From Pseudomonas sp. Au-Pse12 (lineage in GTDB: Bacteria; Pseudomonadota; Gammaproteobacteria; Pseudomonadales; Pseudomonadaceae), in contig NZ_JAJTTH010000002.1 of NCBI RefSeq assembly GCF_021341665.1, positions 186,001-250,000 of the forward strand: a stretch of DNA of 64,000 nt, in the 5' to 3' direction. The notes beneath the pieces were generated by a model. That model was not told the origin of the DNA and made no database searches. It worked only from the letters and a program-made list of their open reading frames with translations. The position numbers were made by a program, and so were the translations under genes. Shown in pieces: positions 24,899-32,860 of the stretch; positions within the stretch are counted from its first letter, which is position 1, and the number at the start of each line of letters is the position of its first letter.

Positions 24899-24943
24899 CC
24901 TCTTATATGAGAATATTTTGCATTCGCATATGAGGTTTTTTTT
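24899..24943 (+). terminator. Rho-independent terminator after the anti-sigma gene
   Basis: CCTC(TT)ATATG pairs with CATATGAGG across a 17-nt loop and is followed at once by eight T residues. It separates the sigma/anti-sigma transcript from the receptor gene, which therefore needs its own, probably sigma-dependent, promoter in 24944-25018. Confidence 0.75.
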
Positions 24944-25018
24944 CACTGCCCCGTCTTCCTCCCGTCTGCGATCTGTCCGCAGCGCCTTTTTGGCCTTTAA
25001 GCCGCTCTGGGGGAAGTC

Positions 25019-27580
25019 ATGTTTCGCGCGTTCTTGCCTGTTCCGTTAGTCCGTACCCGCCCGACCCTGCTCGCCGCTTGCCTGGCATTCAGCCTGCAAG
25101 CCTATGCCGGGCCGCTGCATTTCCAGCTGCCGGCGCAGCCTCTGGCTGCGTCCCTGAGCCAGATCGCCCAACAGGCGAAGATCCAGCTGCTGTTCGATGA
25201 GCAACTGCTGCGCAACGCCAAGGCGCCGGCCCTGCAGGGCGAATACAGCCCGGAAGAGGCGATCCGCACGCTGCTGCGCGATGGCCGGTTCAACCTGATG
25301 AAGGTCGACAACACCTACATCGTGCGCCCCGCCGAAAGCAACGTCAGCAGCGACTCGGCCTTGCAGCTGGGCGCCATGAGCGTGATCGGCAACGGCACCG
25401 AGGTGGACGCGTCGAGTGTCGGCCGTTCAACCCTGAACCAGGCGGAAATCGACCGCCACCAGGCCACCAACGTGGTCAGCCTGATCGACACCCTGCCCGG
25501 CGTGAGCCTGGGCGGCTCGCTGAAACCCGGCGGCCAGACCATCAATATCTGGGGCCTGGGGGACGCCGAAGACGTACCGATGAGCGTCGACGGCGCCACC
25601 AAGAGCGGCTTCGAACGCTACCAGCAGGGCTCAGTGTTCATCGAACCGGAGCTGATCAAGCGCATCGAAGTGGAAAAGGGCCCGCACTCCCCCGAGACCG
25701 GCAACGGCGGTTTCGGCGGCACCGTGCACATGGAAACCAAGGACGCCCCGGACCTGTTGCAGGACGACCGCAACGGCGGCGCCATGCTCAAGTACGGCTA
25801 CAGCAGCAACAGCCATGAACAGGCCTACACCGGCGCGGTGTACGGCCGCACCGATGACCACCGCTTCGATGCCCTGGCCTACTGGACCCTGCGCGACGGC
25901 GACGACATGAAGATCGCCAGCGCCCAGCCCGACCCGAAGAATGCCTATCCGATCAACCCCAAGCGCCTGCCCAACACTGCCCAGGACATGCAGGGCAAGC
26001 TGTTCAAGCTGAACATGCAACTGACCGACGAGCATCGCCTGGGCTTCAGCTACATGCGCTCCAACAGCGACATCTGGGCGCCCTTCTCGGCCAAGAGCTA
26101 CCCGACGCCGCCGAGCCGGAGCGACATCAACAAGTACGGTTATGACGGCGCCACCCGCCGCTTCCTGGCCCAGCGCAATACCATCGACACCACCTGGATC
26201 ACCAAGTACCAGTACACCCCCGTGGACAATCCGTGGATCGACTTCGAGGCCAAGTACTCCGACTCCACCACCGACCAGACCGACGAACGCGGGCCGAACG
26301 CCTACTTCCAGCCGGCATCCGGTGGCCGCAAGATCACCGTGGGCTACAACGACAAGATCCTTGCCCTGAAAAACACCAGCCGCTTCAGCACCGGACCGCT
26401 GGATCATGCGCTGACCAATGGCATCCAGATCCGCAAGCACACCCGCGAAGTCGACATGTGGATGCCGGGCAAGACCTATGAAGTGCCCAAATACAACTAC
26501 GGCCACTACCAGCCGGGCTTCATGCCCCACGGCAAGGTCGACAACAACGCCTTCTATATCCAGGACGCCATGACCCTCGGCAACTTCACCCTGACCCCGT
26601 CCCTGCGCTACGACCATGTGCGCAACCGCGGGGAGAAGAACGACGCGCCGATCTACAACAGCCCCGATCCGGTAGCGGGCCACGACTACGGGGACAAGAC
26701 CTACACCGGCTGGTCGCCTCGGCTGTCGGCGTTCTGGGCGCTAACCCCGCAATTCGCCCTGTTCGCCGACTACAGCAAGACCTGGCGCGCACCGGTGATC
26801 GACGAGCAGTACGAGGTCCAGTCAGCCGCCTCCACCCGCTCCGCCACCAGCCGCGACCTCGACCCGGAACGCATCACCGCGTTGCGTGCCGGTAACATCA
26901 CCAGCTTCGCCGATGTGTTCAGCCAGGCCGACCGGGTGCAGGTCCGCACCACGCTGTTCCACAACACCATCAAGGACGAAATCATGAAGAACCTCGGGAT
27001 CGGCTGCCCCGAGCAACTCAGCAGCGGCAAGAGCATCGGCCAGGTGTGCAACCAGCCGACCATCGGGGTCTATCGCAACATTGGCGACCTGACCATCAAG
27101 GGCTTCGAGGTGGAAAGCTTCTACGACTCGACCTACCTGTTCGGCTCGCTGTCCTACTCGTGGATCACCGGCAAGCATGAAGGGGCCTACACCAACCCCT
27201 GGGGGCCCAACGTCTGGGCCCGGGACATTCCGCCACGCAAGTGGGTGGCGACCCTGGGGGTGAAGATTCCGCAGTGGGATGCGCAAGTGGGCTGGCAGGG
27301 GCAGTGGGTGCGCCAGACCGACCGGGTACCCAGCGACAGCTATTCGGGCGGCCCGGCCAGCGCCCTGGGCGACTCCTACTGGGATCAGTACAAGAACGAC
27401 CGCTACAACGTGCACGGCCTGTTCGCCAACTGGAAACCCCAGCAGGCCTACCTCAAGGGCACTGAAGTCAACTTCACCCTGGACAACATGTTCAACCGTG
27501 ACTATCGCCCACCGCTGAGCGGCGAGAACGCCTCCAGCCTGGGGCGTAACGCCAAGATCAGCGTGACCCGCTTCTTCTGA
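25019..27580 (+). CDS. hxuA: TonB-dependent haem/haemoprotein receptor with STN signalling domain
   Basis: This 853-residue outer-membrane receptor has a signal peptide (ending SLQAYAG), an STN domain at about 35-100 (FQLPAQPLAASLSQIAQQAKIQLLF) that talks to the anti-sigma factor, a plug domain with SVDGATKSGFERYQQGSVFIEPELIKRIEVEKG-type sequence, and a 22-strand barrel ending in Phe. The plug and barrel resemble the haemoglobin/transferrin/lactoferrin branch (HasR/HxuA relatives) rather than siderophore receptors. No hasA haemophore gene follows, and size and gene order agree with HxuA. Expression is expected to be iron-repressed and haem-induced through the two genes upstream. Confidence 0.87.
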   Translation: MFRAFLPVPLVRTRPTLLAACLAFSLQAYAGPLHFQLPAQPLAASLSQIAQQAKIQLLFDEQLLRNAKAPALQGEYSPEEAIRTLLRDGRFNLMKVDNTYIVRPAESNVSSDSALQLGAMSVIGNGTEVDASSVGRSTLNQAEIDRHQATNVVSLIDTLPGVSLGGSLKPGGQTINIWGLGDAEDVPMSVDGATKSGFERYQQGSVFIEPELIKRIEVEKGPHSPETGNGGFGGTVHMETKDAPDLLQDDRNGGAMLKYGYSSNSHEQAYTGAVYGRTDDHRFDALAYWTLRDGDDMKIASAQPDPKNAYPINPKRLPNTAQDMQGKLFKLNMQLTDEHRLGFSYMRSNSDIWAPFSAKSYPTPPSRSDINKYGYDGATRRFLAQRNTIDTTWITKYQYTPVDNPWIDFEAKYSDSTTDQTDERGPNAYFQPASGGRKITVGYNDKILALKNTSRFSTGPLDHALTNGIQIRKHTREVDMWMPGKTYEVPKYNYGHYQPGFMPHGKVDNNAFYIQDAMTLGNFTLTPSLRYDHVRNRGEKNDAPIYNSPDPVAGHDYGDKTYTGWSPRLSAFWALTPQFALFADYSKTWRAPVIDEQYEVQSAASTRSATSRDLDPERITALRAGNITSFADVFSQADRVQVRTTLFHNTIKDEIMKNLGIGCPEQLSSGKSIGQVCNQPTIGVYRNIGDLTIKGFEVESFYDSTYLFGSLSYSWITGKHEGAYTNPWGPNVWARDIPPRKWVATLGVKIPQWDAQVGWQGQWVRQTDRVPSDSYSGGPASALGDSYWDQYKNDRYNVHGLFANWKPQQAYLKGTEVNFTLDNMFNRDYRPPLSGENASSLGRNAKISVTRFF

Positions 27581-27757
27581 CGGCACCTGGCTGCGGCGCA
27601 TCGGACGCACCGCAGCAAGCCAGCCGTTGGCCATCACGGATGTATTGCAAGCCTTTAGCCAAGCCCTCCTGCCCGCGCCTGCCGGGCTAAGATCGACGCC
27701 CCCCTGAAAACCGCTGAAATGCCTTTGGGCGCTTTCAGTCGACTTCTCATTGATTAC

Positions 27758-27775
27758 GTACGACAAGTATCGTAC
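27758..27775. promoter_or_regulatory. Palindromic operator candidate of the MqsRA-like pair
   Basis: GTACGA and TCGTAC form a perfect inverted repeat with a 6-nt spacer, 15 nt before the toxin start codon. Placement between promoter and gene is typical for autorepression by the antitoxin. Confidence 0.65.
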
Positions 27776-27790
27776 AAACCGGTAAGCATC

Positions 27791-28081
27791 ATGGACAGAA
27801 GCTTCAGGAAGGTCAGGCGGGACCTGATCAATGCACTACAAAGCGGCAACTACCTGCATGCCGCGCGCGGTTCGATCGAGGTCAAGAACCTGCTGGCCAC
27901 TGGCGAGGTCTCGGCCGGCCAACTGATCGAAGTCATCGGCGCCTGCAAGGGCACCGACCACCGTTGCAGTGCCCACCACAGCGTCCCGGACCTTACCGTC
28001 CATGTGCTGAAGAAGGCGGGCTGGTACATCAAGTTCTACGTTATCGAGCCAGATGTGTGGTTCATCAGCGTTCACCGATGA
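27791..28081 (+). CDS. MqsR/DUF4258-like small toxin candidate
   Basis: This 96-residue basic protein has the size and pattern of RelE-fold toxins of the MqsR/DUF4258 type, with N-terminal helices and a C-terminal sheet (AGWYIKFYVIEPDVWFISVHR). MqsR itself is an mRNA interferase. I cannot confirm the catalytic residues. The start at 27791 was chosen because it leaves the palindrome upstream; the longer frame from 27719 would swallow that operator. The ribosome site is weak. The gene 9 nt downstream encodes a protein with an MqsA-like zinc domain, which supports the toxin-antitoxin reading. Confidence 0.6.
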   Translation: MDRSFRKVRRDLINALQSGNYLHAARGSIEVKNLLATGEVSAGQLIEVIGACKGTDHRCSAHHSVPDLTVHVLKKAGWYIKFYVIEPDVWFISVHR

Positions 28082-28090
28082 GGGCAACCC

Positions 28091-28711
28091 ATGAAACTCT
28101 ATCTGCAGGGCGACCGGGGCAAGGCGCTTTGCGAACATTGCCAACAGGTCGTGGGCATCACCTACACCCGCCGCGACGTCCCTTTCAGCGACGGCAACGG
28201 CCAGGCCCGGGAGGTCCTGGTGGGGGTCTGCGACCTGTGCGCCACGGTGGTGGCCATCCCGCCCCAGTCGACGCCGGCGATCAAGGAAGCCCGCAAGCAG
28301 TCATTGACCTCCATCGAGGCGCGGCTGCCGGCGGTCTACCTCGACGTGCTGGATGCCGCGATGCACTCGGTGGCCGAAGACGCCGGCGTACAGATGCGCA
28401 AACTGTTCCTCAGCTACTACTTCAGCGCCCCCGCCGGGCCGGGCCTGGAGCAGGTGCATGAAGGCTTCGCCGCGTACCTGGCGGAACAGGCCGAGGCCCG
28501 CCAGGTGCCTGCCGCGCAGGCCATGAAACGCCTGTCGCTGAAGGTCAATCACTATGTGGCCGAGGACCTCGCGCGCCTGCTGCGAGCCACCCGGATGAGC
28601 CAGACCGAGCTGCTGAAATCGCTGATCGCGCAGATGCGCCTGGATGTACTCGAAGGCGGCAACCCGGCGGTGATCGCCGACCTGCGCCAGCTGGCGCGCC
28701 TGGGGCTCTAG
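28091..28711 (+). CDS. Antitoxin candidate: MqsA-like zinc domain joined to an RHH-like C-terminus
   Basis: This 206-residue protein begins with two CxxC pairs, Cys14/Cys17 and Cys47/Cys50. The 30-residue spacing and the intervening RDVPFSDGNGQAREVLVG resemble the zinc domain of the MqsA antitoxin. The rest differs: no Xre-type helix-turn-helix is evident; instead the C-terminal 60 residues (LSLKVNHYVAEDLARLLRA then SQTELLKSLIAQMRL) look like a ribbon-helix-helix or related strand-helix-helix fold. The middle is helical. It follows the toxin candidate by 9 nt. It converges on the catabolic operon, with 3 nt between stops. Antitoxin function is inferred from gene order and the zinc domain. Confidence 0.62.
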   Translation: MKLYLQGDRGKALCEHCQQVVGITYTRRDVPFSDGNGQAREVLVGVCDLCATVVAIPPQSTPAIKEARKQSLTSIEARLPAVYLDVLDAAMHSVAEDAGVQMRKLFLSYYFSAPAGPGLEQVHEGFAAYLAEQAEARQVPAAQAMKRLSLKVNHYVAEDLARLLRATRMSQTELLKSLIAQMRLDVLEGGNPAVIADLRQLARLGL

Positions 28712-28714
28712 CCC

Positions 28715-29923
28715 TCAGCCTTTGCCGCGGCCCGCCACCCGGCCCGCACGCAGGAAATCGCCCCAGCGCCGCACCAGGTAGTTGTGTTCGTCCATCACCG
28801 AGTTCCACACGGCGATGTGCCCCATGCGCTGCTGGTAGGAACCGCCGTCGCGAGTCTCGCCGATCTCGATCAGCGGCGCGCCATCGCTGCCCGGCAACTC
28901 TTCCCGGGCCGGCTTGCCGGCGTACCAGTAATCCCACTCGGCGCTGCTCAGGTGATCACGGGTACGCGCCGGGTTGCCGATGTAGTAGCCCTGGCGCGCC
29001 ATCACCGCTCCGGGCCAGCCCGAGAGCCACCAGTTGAGATAGGCGTAGGCCGCGTCCAGCACCGCGCCCTGGGCATGGCGCGACAACGACAGGCCGCCGA
29101 ACCAGGCGCGGTAGCCCTCGCGCGGCACCGCCAGACGGTATTTGACCCCGGCGCGGTGCAGGCGCATCAGGGTCGGCGACCACAGGCTCTGGATATCGAT
29201 GCGCGGGCTGAGCATCAGTTGCGCGGCTTCTTCGTCGTCCGACCAGAACGCGGCGAAATGCCCTTCGCGCTGCTTGCGTACCAGGATCTGCGCCAGCCGG
29301 TCGATCTCCTCAATGCTCAGGTTGCCGATGTCCTTGAACGATTCCAGGCCACAGCCCTGCACCGCCAGGGCGGCATCCAGGGCACCGATCGCGGCGTCGC
29401 TCTGCAAGGCGATGCGCCCGCTCCAGGCCGGCTCCAGCAGCCAGCCCCAGCTTTCATTGGCGCTGCTGAACCCGGCCGGCAGGCGCTCCGGGCGGTAGGC
29501 AAAACTGTCGGCGTTGTGGGTCAGCGGCAGCATGCTGATGCGCTCGCTGACCGTGCTGCCCAGGCTGCCGTCGTGCTGCACGTAGAGCCGTTCGCTGGGC
29601 ACGCTGCCACTGCCCAGGCGATCACTGGGCGACAAGCGTCCGCGCTTGGGCAGGTCGTTGATCTCGTGCCACAGGGCAATGCGCCGGGTATCGATAGGCT
29701 GGATCGCCTGGGCCGGCCAGACGAAATCGACGTTGTGAAACCACTGGTCGTAGAGGTCGTAGCTGTCCGGCTGCATCACCGCGATGCGCTGGGCCTGTTC
29801 CACGTCGTGCACCTGATACACCAGGCGAATGCCCAGGTCCTGCTCGGCGCGCAGCCGCAGGGATTCGAGCAGGGTCACCGAGGTGCCCAGTACCCGCAGG
29901 GTGACCGGTTGCGTTGCGGCCAT
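28715..29923 (-). CDS. PotD-like solute-binding protein without signal peptide
   Basis: This 402-residue protein resembles spermidine/putrescine-type binding proteins (two-lobed fold; DSYDLYDQWFHNVDFVW, AYAYLNWWLSGWPGAVMARQGYY). No hydrophobic signal peptide or twin-arginine motif is present at the N-terminus (MAATQPVTLRVLGTSVT), and no ABC permease or ATPase gene is nearby. It is the last gene of the GntR-divergent operon and its start overlaps the CobW stop by 1 nt. It may bind a ligand in the cytoplasm, or a start further upstream could be hidden in the CobW frame, though none gives a signal peptide that I can see. Confidence 0.75.
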   Translation of the reverse strand: MAATQPVTLRVLGTSVTLLESLRLRAEQDLGIRLVYQVHDVEQAQRIAVMQPDSYDLYDQWFHNVDFVWPAQAIQPIDTRRIALWHEINDLPKRGRLSPSDRLGSGSVPSERLYVQHDGSLGSTVSERISMLPLTHNADSFAYRPERLPAGFSSANESWGWLLEPAWSGRIALQSDAAIGALDAALAVQGCGLESFKDIGNLSIEEIDRLAQILVRKQREGHFAAFWSDDEEAAQLMLSPRIDIQSLWSPTLMRLHRAGVKYRLAVPREGYRAWFGGLSLSRHAQGAVLDAAYAYLNWWLSGWPGAVMARQGYYIGNPARTRDHLSSAEWDYWYAGKPAREELPGSDGAPLIEIGETRDGGSYQQRMGHIAVWNSVMDEHNYLVRRWGDFLRAGRVAGRGKG

Positions 29924-30930
29924 CAGACACTCTCCCCGGCGACCGGGGCGAAGCTGCGGGCGAACACTTCGAAGGAATGGCGCAGCTGCTCGGGCTCAAG
30001 CCCGCGCAGGATAAACACCAGCCGCGAGCGATGATCGGCACTGGGCCAGCGCGGCAGGTGCACGGGAGCATGCAGGCAATGCTGCACGCCATGAATGACG
30101 ATGGGGGCCTGGCTGGCGTTGATGTTGAGCAATCCTTTCACCCGCAGAATTCGTTCGCCGTGGCATCTTAGCAGCATCGACAACCAGACCCCGAAGCCCA
30201 CCCAATCCAGCGGTTGCTCGAACTCCAGGCTGCACACTTGCGCCGCGCCATGGGACGCAGGAGCGACCGTCAACGGACGCTGCAACTGCCAGCGCGCCAC
30301 TTCCCGCTCGGCCGTCGCCCCGCGCAGGCCTTCACCCAGCAACAGCTGGTCACCGCTCTGGATCTGCCGGGTCAGCAACAGCGGCGCCCCAGGGTTGAGC
30401 CGTTGCAGACGCTCACGCAAGGCGGCCTGTGTCGCCTCGTCGACACAGTCGGTCTTGCTCAGCAACAAGCGGTCCGCGGCCGCCACCTGGGCCAGCCACT
30501 CCGGATGCAGGCGCTCCTGCAACGCCGCGTGGCTGGCATCCACCAGGGTCACCAGCAAGCCGATGTGCACCCGCCCACGCAACTGCGGGTCGTTGTTCAC
30601 CGTGGCCAGGATCGGGGCCGGGTCGGCCAGCCCGGTGGTTTCCAGCAGCACCCGGCGAAAAGCCGGGACCTCGCCCCGGCTGCGCCGCGCCAGGAGCCCG
30701 AGCAAGGCCTCTTTCAACTCGCCGCGGATCGAACAGCAGACACAGCCGCTGGGCAGCAACACGGTATCCGGCGCCACCTCCTGCACCAGCAGGTGGTCGA
30801 TGCCGATATCGCCGAACTCGTTGATCAGCAACGCCGTGTCGCCCAGGCTCTGGTCCTGCAACAGGCGATTGAGCAAGGTGGTCTTGCCGCTGCCGAGAAA
30901 CCCGGTGATGACGTTCAGGGGCATGCTCAT
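29923..30930 (-). CDS. CobW/COG0523-family GTPase (metal chaperone type)
   Basis: This 335-residue GTPase has the P-loop GFLGSGKTTLLNRLL, the CxCC metal motif in LPSGCVCCSIRGEL, the guanine-specificity region LLLSKTDCVD, and the CobW C-terminal domain. Relatives bind Zn, Co or Fe and load metal into a client enzyme. The operon also encodes a metal-dependent polysaccharide-deacetylase-type hydrolase and a small CxxC protein, either of which could be a client or partner; this is inference. Its start overlaps the upstream stop as ATGA. Confidence 0.9.
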   Translation of the reverse strand: MSMPLNVITGFLGSGKTTLLNRLLQDQSLGDTALLINEFGDIGIDHLLVQEVAPDTVLLPSGCVCCSIRGELKEALLGLLARRSRGEVPAFRRVLLETTGLADPAPILATVNNDPQLRGRVHIGLLVTLVDASHAALQERLHPEWLAQVAAADRLLLSKTDCVDEATQAALRERLQRLNPGAPLLLTRQIQSGDQLLLGEGLRGATAEREVARWQLQRPLTVAPASHGAAQVCSLEFEQPLDWVGFGVWLSMLLRCHGERILRVKGLLNINASQAPIVIHGVQHCLHAPVHLPRWPSADHRSRLVFILRGLEPEQLRHSFEVFARSFAPVAGESV

Positions 30931-31226
30931 GGCTGTTGCTCCAGGTGTTTGAGAAGCACAGGGTCGAGAGGGTCCAGGGGCCGGCCCAGCATGGATTCGG
31001 CCAGGCTCCATAGTTGCTCCAGGCCGCTGGCCAGCTCCTGGCGGCCAGTGGCCCCGAGCAGCAAGTAGGCCGAGCCCTGGAAGTCCTCGACCTTGAGCCG
31101 CAACGGCGCCAGTACCCGGTTGATCGCGGCGATCCTGCGCAAGCGCTCGCGGCGCCGGGGCAGTTCATCCCCCAGCGGATCGCTCCAGTGCACGTCTTCG
31201 CCCAGCAGCCCGCATAACCCGCACAT
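30927..31226 (-). CDS. Small CxxC protein of unknown function in CobW operon
   Basis: This 99-residue protein starts MCGLCGLLGEDVHWSD, a CxxC motif followed by two acidic residues and a histidine, then a helical segment rich in Arg and Leu. Nothing else is recognisable. The start is firm: AAGGAGGG precedes the ATG. It overlaps the CobW gene by 4 nt and so is co-translated with it. A metal-binding partner of CobW is a reasonable guess. The MCGLCG opening mimics class II glutamine amidotransferases, but the chain is far too short for that domain. Confidence 0.75.
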   Translation of the reverse strand: MCGLCGLLGEDVHWSDPLGDELPRRRERLRRIAAINRVLAPLRLKVEDFQGSAYLLLGATGRQELASGLEQLWSLAESMLGRPLDPLDPVLLKHLEQQP

Positions 31227-31239
31227 GTTCAACCCTCCT

Positions 31240-31989
31240 TCATGGCATGACGTCGCCGGAGTTCGGGCCCAGGGTCTGGCCGACGAACAGGTTGCCCCCC
31301 GGCTCGCTGGCCAGCAGCACCGCGGTGGGCGCCACTTCATCGGCGAGGCCGAAACGCCCCAGGGGCAGTTCGGCGGCCTTGGCGGTTTTCCAGGCACTGC
31401 TGATGCCGGCCACCAGCGGCGTCTCGATCGGCCCCGGGGCGATGGCGTTGACCAGCACGTTGTCCTTGGCCACTTCCAAAGCCAGGGACTTGGTGAAGCC
31501 GATGACCCCGGCCTTGGCCGCGGCGTAGTGGGTCAGCTCGGCGCCGCCCTTGATCCCCAGCTGCGAGGCAACGTTGATGATCCGCCCCCAGCGCTGCGCC
31601 AGCATGTGGGGCAAGGCCCGCTGGCTGGCGATGAAGACGCTGGTCAGGTCGACGCGCAGCATGTCGTTCCACATCTCGATGGAGAGGTCGACGCAACGCG
31701 CCTGGGTCAGCATGCCGGCGTTGTTGACCAGGATATCGATGCCGCCGAAATGCTCGACGCAGGCATCGACCCCGGCCTGGGCGCCTTCGACGCTGCCGAC
31801 ATCGGCCACGCATTCGACGACTTCGGCGCCCAGTTCGCGGCAGGCTTGGGCGCTCTCGGCCAGACGCGCGGGGTCGCGGTCGGCCAGCAGCAGGCGAGCG
31901 CCGGCGACGGCATAAGCGCGAGCGATAGCGGCGCCGATGCCGCTGCCGGCACCAGTGATCACGGCGCGGCGGTTGTGCAGGTGTTGCAT
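31240..31989 (-). CDS. Short-chain dehydrogenase/reductase (first of two)
   Basis: This 249-residue classical SDR has the cofactor motif TGAGSGIGAA, the NNAG motif in DILVNNAGML, and a catalytic Tyr-x3-Lys in [13 protein letters not shown] with the upstream Ser region VASQLGIKGGAEL. It should oxidise or reduce a hydroxyl/keto group of the operon's substrate. A second SDR gene lies about 97 nt upstream; both probably act on consecutive intermediates. Confidence 0.9.
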   Translation of the reverse strand: MQHLHNRRAVITGAGSGIGAAIARAYAVAGARLLLADRDPARLAESAQACRELGAEVVECVADVGSVEGAQAGVDACVEHFGGIDILVNNAGMLTQARCVDLSIEMWNDMLRVDLTSVFIASQRALPHMLAQRWGRIINVASQLGIKGGAELTHYAAAKAGVIGFTKSLALEVAKDNVLVNAIAPGPIETPLVAGISSAWKTAKAAELPLGRFGLADEVAPTAVLLASEPGGNLFVGQTLGPNSGDVMP

Positions 31990-32086
31990 GAGGTTGTCTC
32001 CTGAAATAACCAGCGGTTCGCCGGCCAGCCAGCGCCCGCGAACGCGGTGAATCAGCGTGCAGGAGCCGGCTGGCTGGCGAATATCT
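31990..32086. repeat. REP-like hairpin between the two SDR genes
   Basis: GCGGTTCGCCGGCCAGCC and GCAGGAGCCGGCTGGCTGGCGAA face each other with a short spacer that has its own CCCGCGAACGCGG stem. It probably tunes the message between the two genes. Confidence 0.55.
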
Positions 32087-32848
32087 TCAATCCGGCCAGC
32101 GCACCGTCAGGCCGCCATCGATGACGATGCTCTGCCCGGTCAGGTAGCTGGACTCGTCGCTGGTGAGAAAACGCACCAGCGACGCCACTTCATCGGCTCG
32201 CCCGACGCGCCCCAGGGGAATCGCCCGGGCCGCCTTGGCCAGCCCTTCCGGGCCCAGGGAGTTCTGGCTGTCGAGGGACTGCGGAGTCTCGATCAGCCCC
32301 GGGATCACCGCGTTGCAGCGAATGCCCTTGGCCGCCAGCTCCACTGCCAGTGAGCGGCACAAGCCCGGCACCCCGGCCTTGGCCGCGGCGTAGTGGGCGT
32401 GGTCCTGCCAGCCATAGACGCCGCCGGCAATCGACGAAATCGCCACCAGCGCACCGCCCTCGCCCATGTGTTTCACCGCCGCGCGGAAGGTGCGCATGAC
32501 CCCGGTCAGGTCGACATCGAGCATGGCGTTCCAGGCTTGGTCGGTCATGTCCAGCAGCGGCGCACGGCGCAGCAGGCCGGCATTGGCCACCGCGTAATCG
32601 AGGCGGCCAAAGTGCGCCACCGCCTGTTCTGCCAGGGCGTCCACCGAGGCGCTGTCGGTAACGTCCAGGGGCCGCATCAGGCATTGCCCGCCCGCCTCGG
32701 CCACGAGGTCGCGGGTGGCTTGCGGGTCATGGGGGTCGGCGGGGAAATACCCGCCCACCACCGCCACGCCGGCCCGTGCATAGGCCACGGCCAGGGCCTG
32801 GCCGATGCCGCTGGCGGCACCGGTGATCAAGGCGACTTGTCGAGTCAT
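32087..32848 (-). CDS. Short-chain dehydrogenase/reductase (second of two)
   Basis: This 253-residue SDR shows [12 protein letters not shown] at the N-terminus, YAVANAGLL in place of NNAG, catalytic Ser in [10 protein letters not shown] and Tyr-x3-Lys in [14 protein letters not shown]. The ending [14 protein letters not shown] is typical of the family. It lies 12 nt after the MFS gene. It and the following SDR differ in sequence and are not a recent duplication. Confidence 0.9.
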   Translation of the reverse strand: MTRQVALITGAASGIGQALAVAYARAGVAVVGGYFPADPHDPQATRDLVAEAGGQCLMRPLDVTDSASVDALAEQAVAHFGRLDYAVANAGLLRRAPLLDMTDQAWNAMLDVDLTGVMRTFRAAVKHMGEGGALVAISSIAGGVYGWQDHAHYAAAKAGVPGLCRSLAVELAAKGIRCNAVIPGLIETPQSLDSQNSLGPEGLAKAARAIPLGRVGRADEVASLVRFLTSDESSYLTGQSIVIDGGLTVRWPD

Positions 32849-32860
32849 GGATCAGTTTCC

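Noticed and set aside
23390..27580. Identification as the Has haemophore system (hasI-hasS-hasR)
   Set aside because: No hasA haemophore or hasDE exporter follows the receptor. Order and sizes suit HxuIRA better.
30927..31226. Class II glutamine amidotransferase from the MCGLCG start
   Set aside because: That domain is about 200 residues with further conserved motifs. This protein has only 99 residues and none of them.
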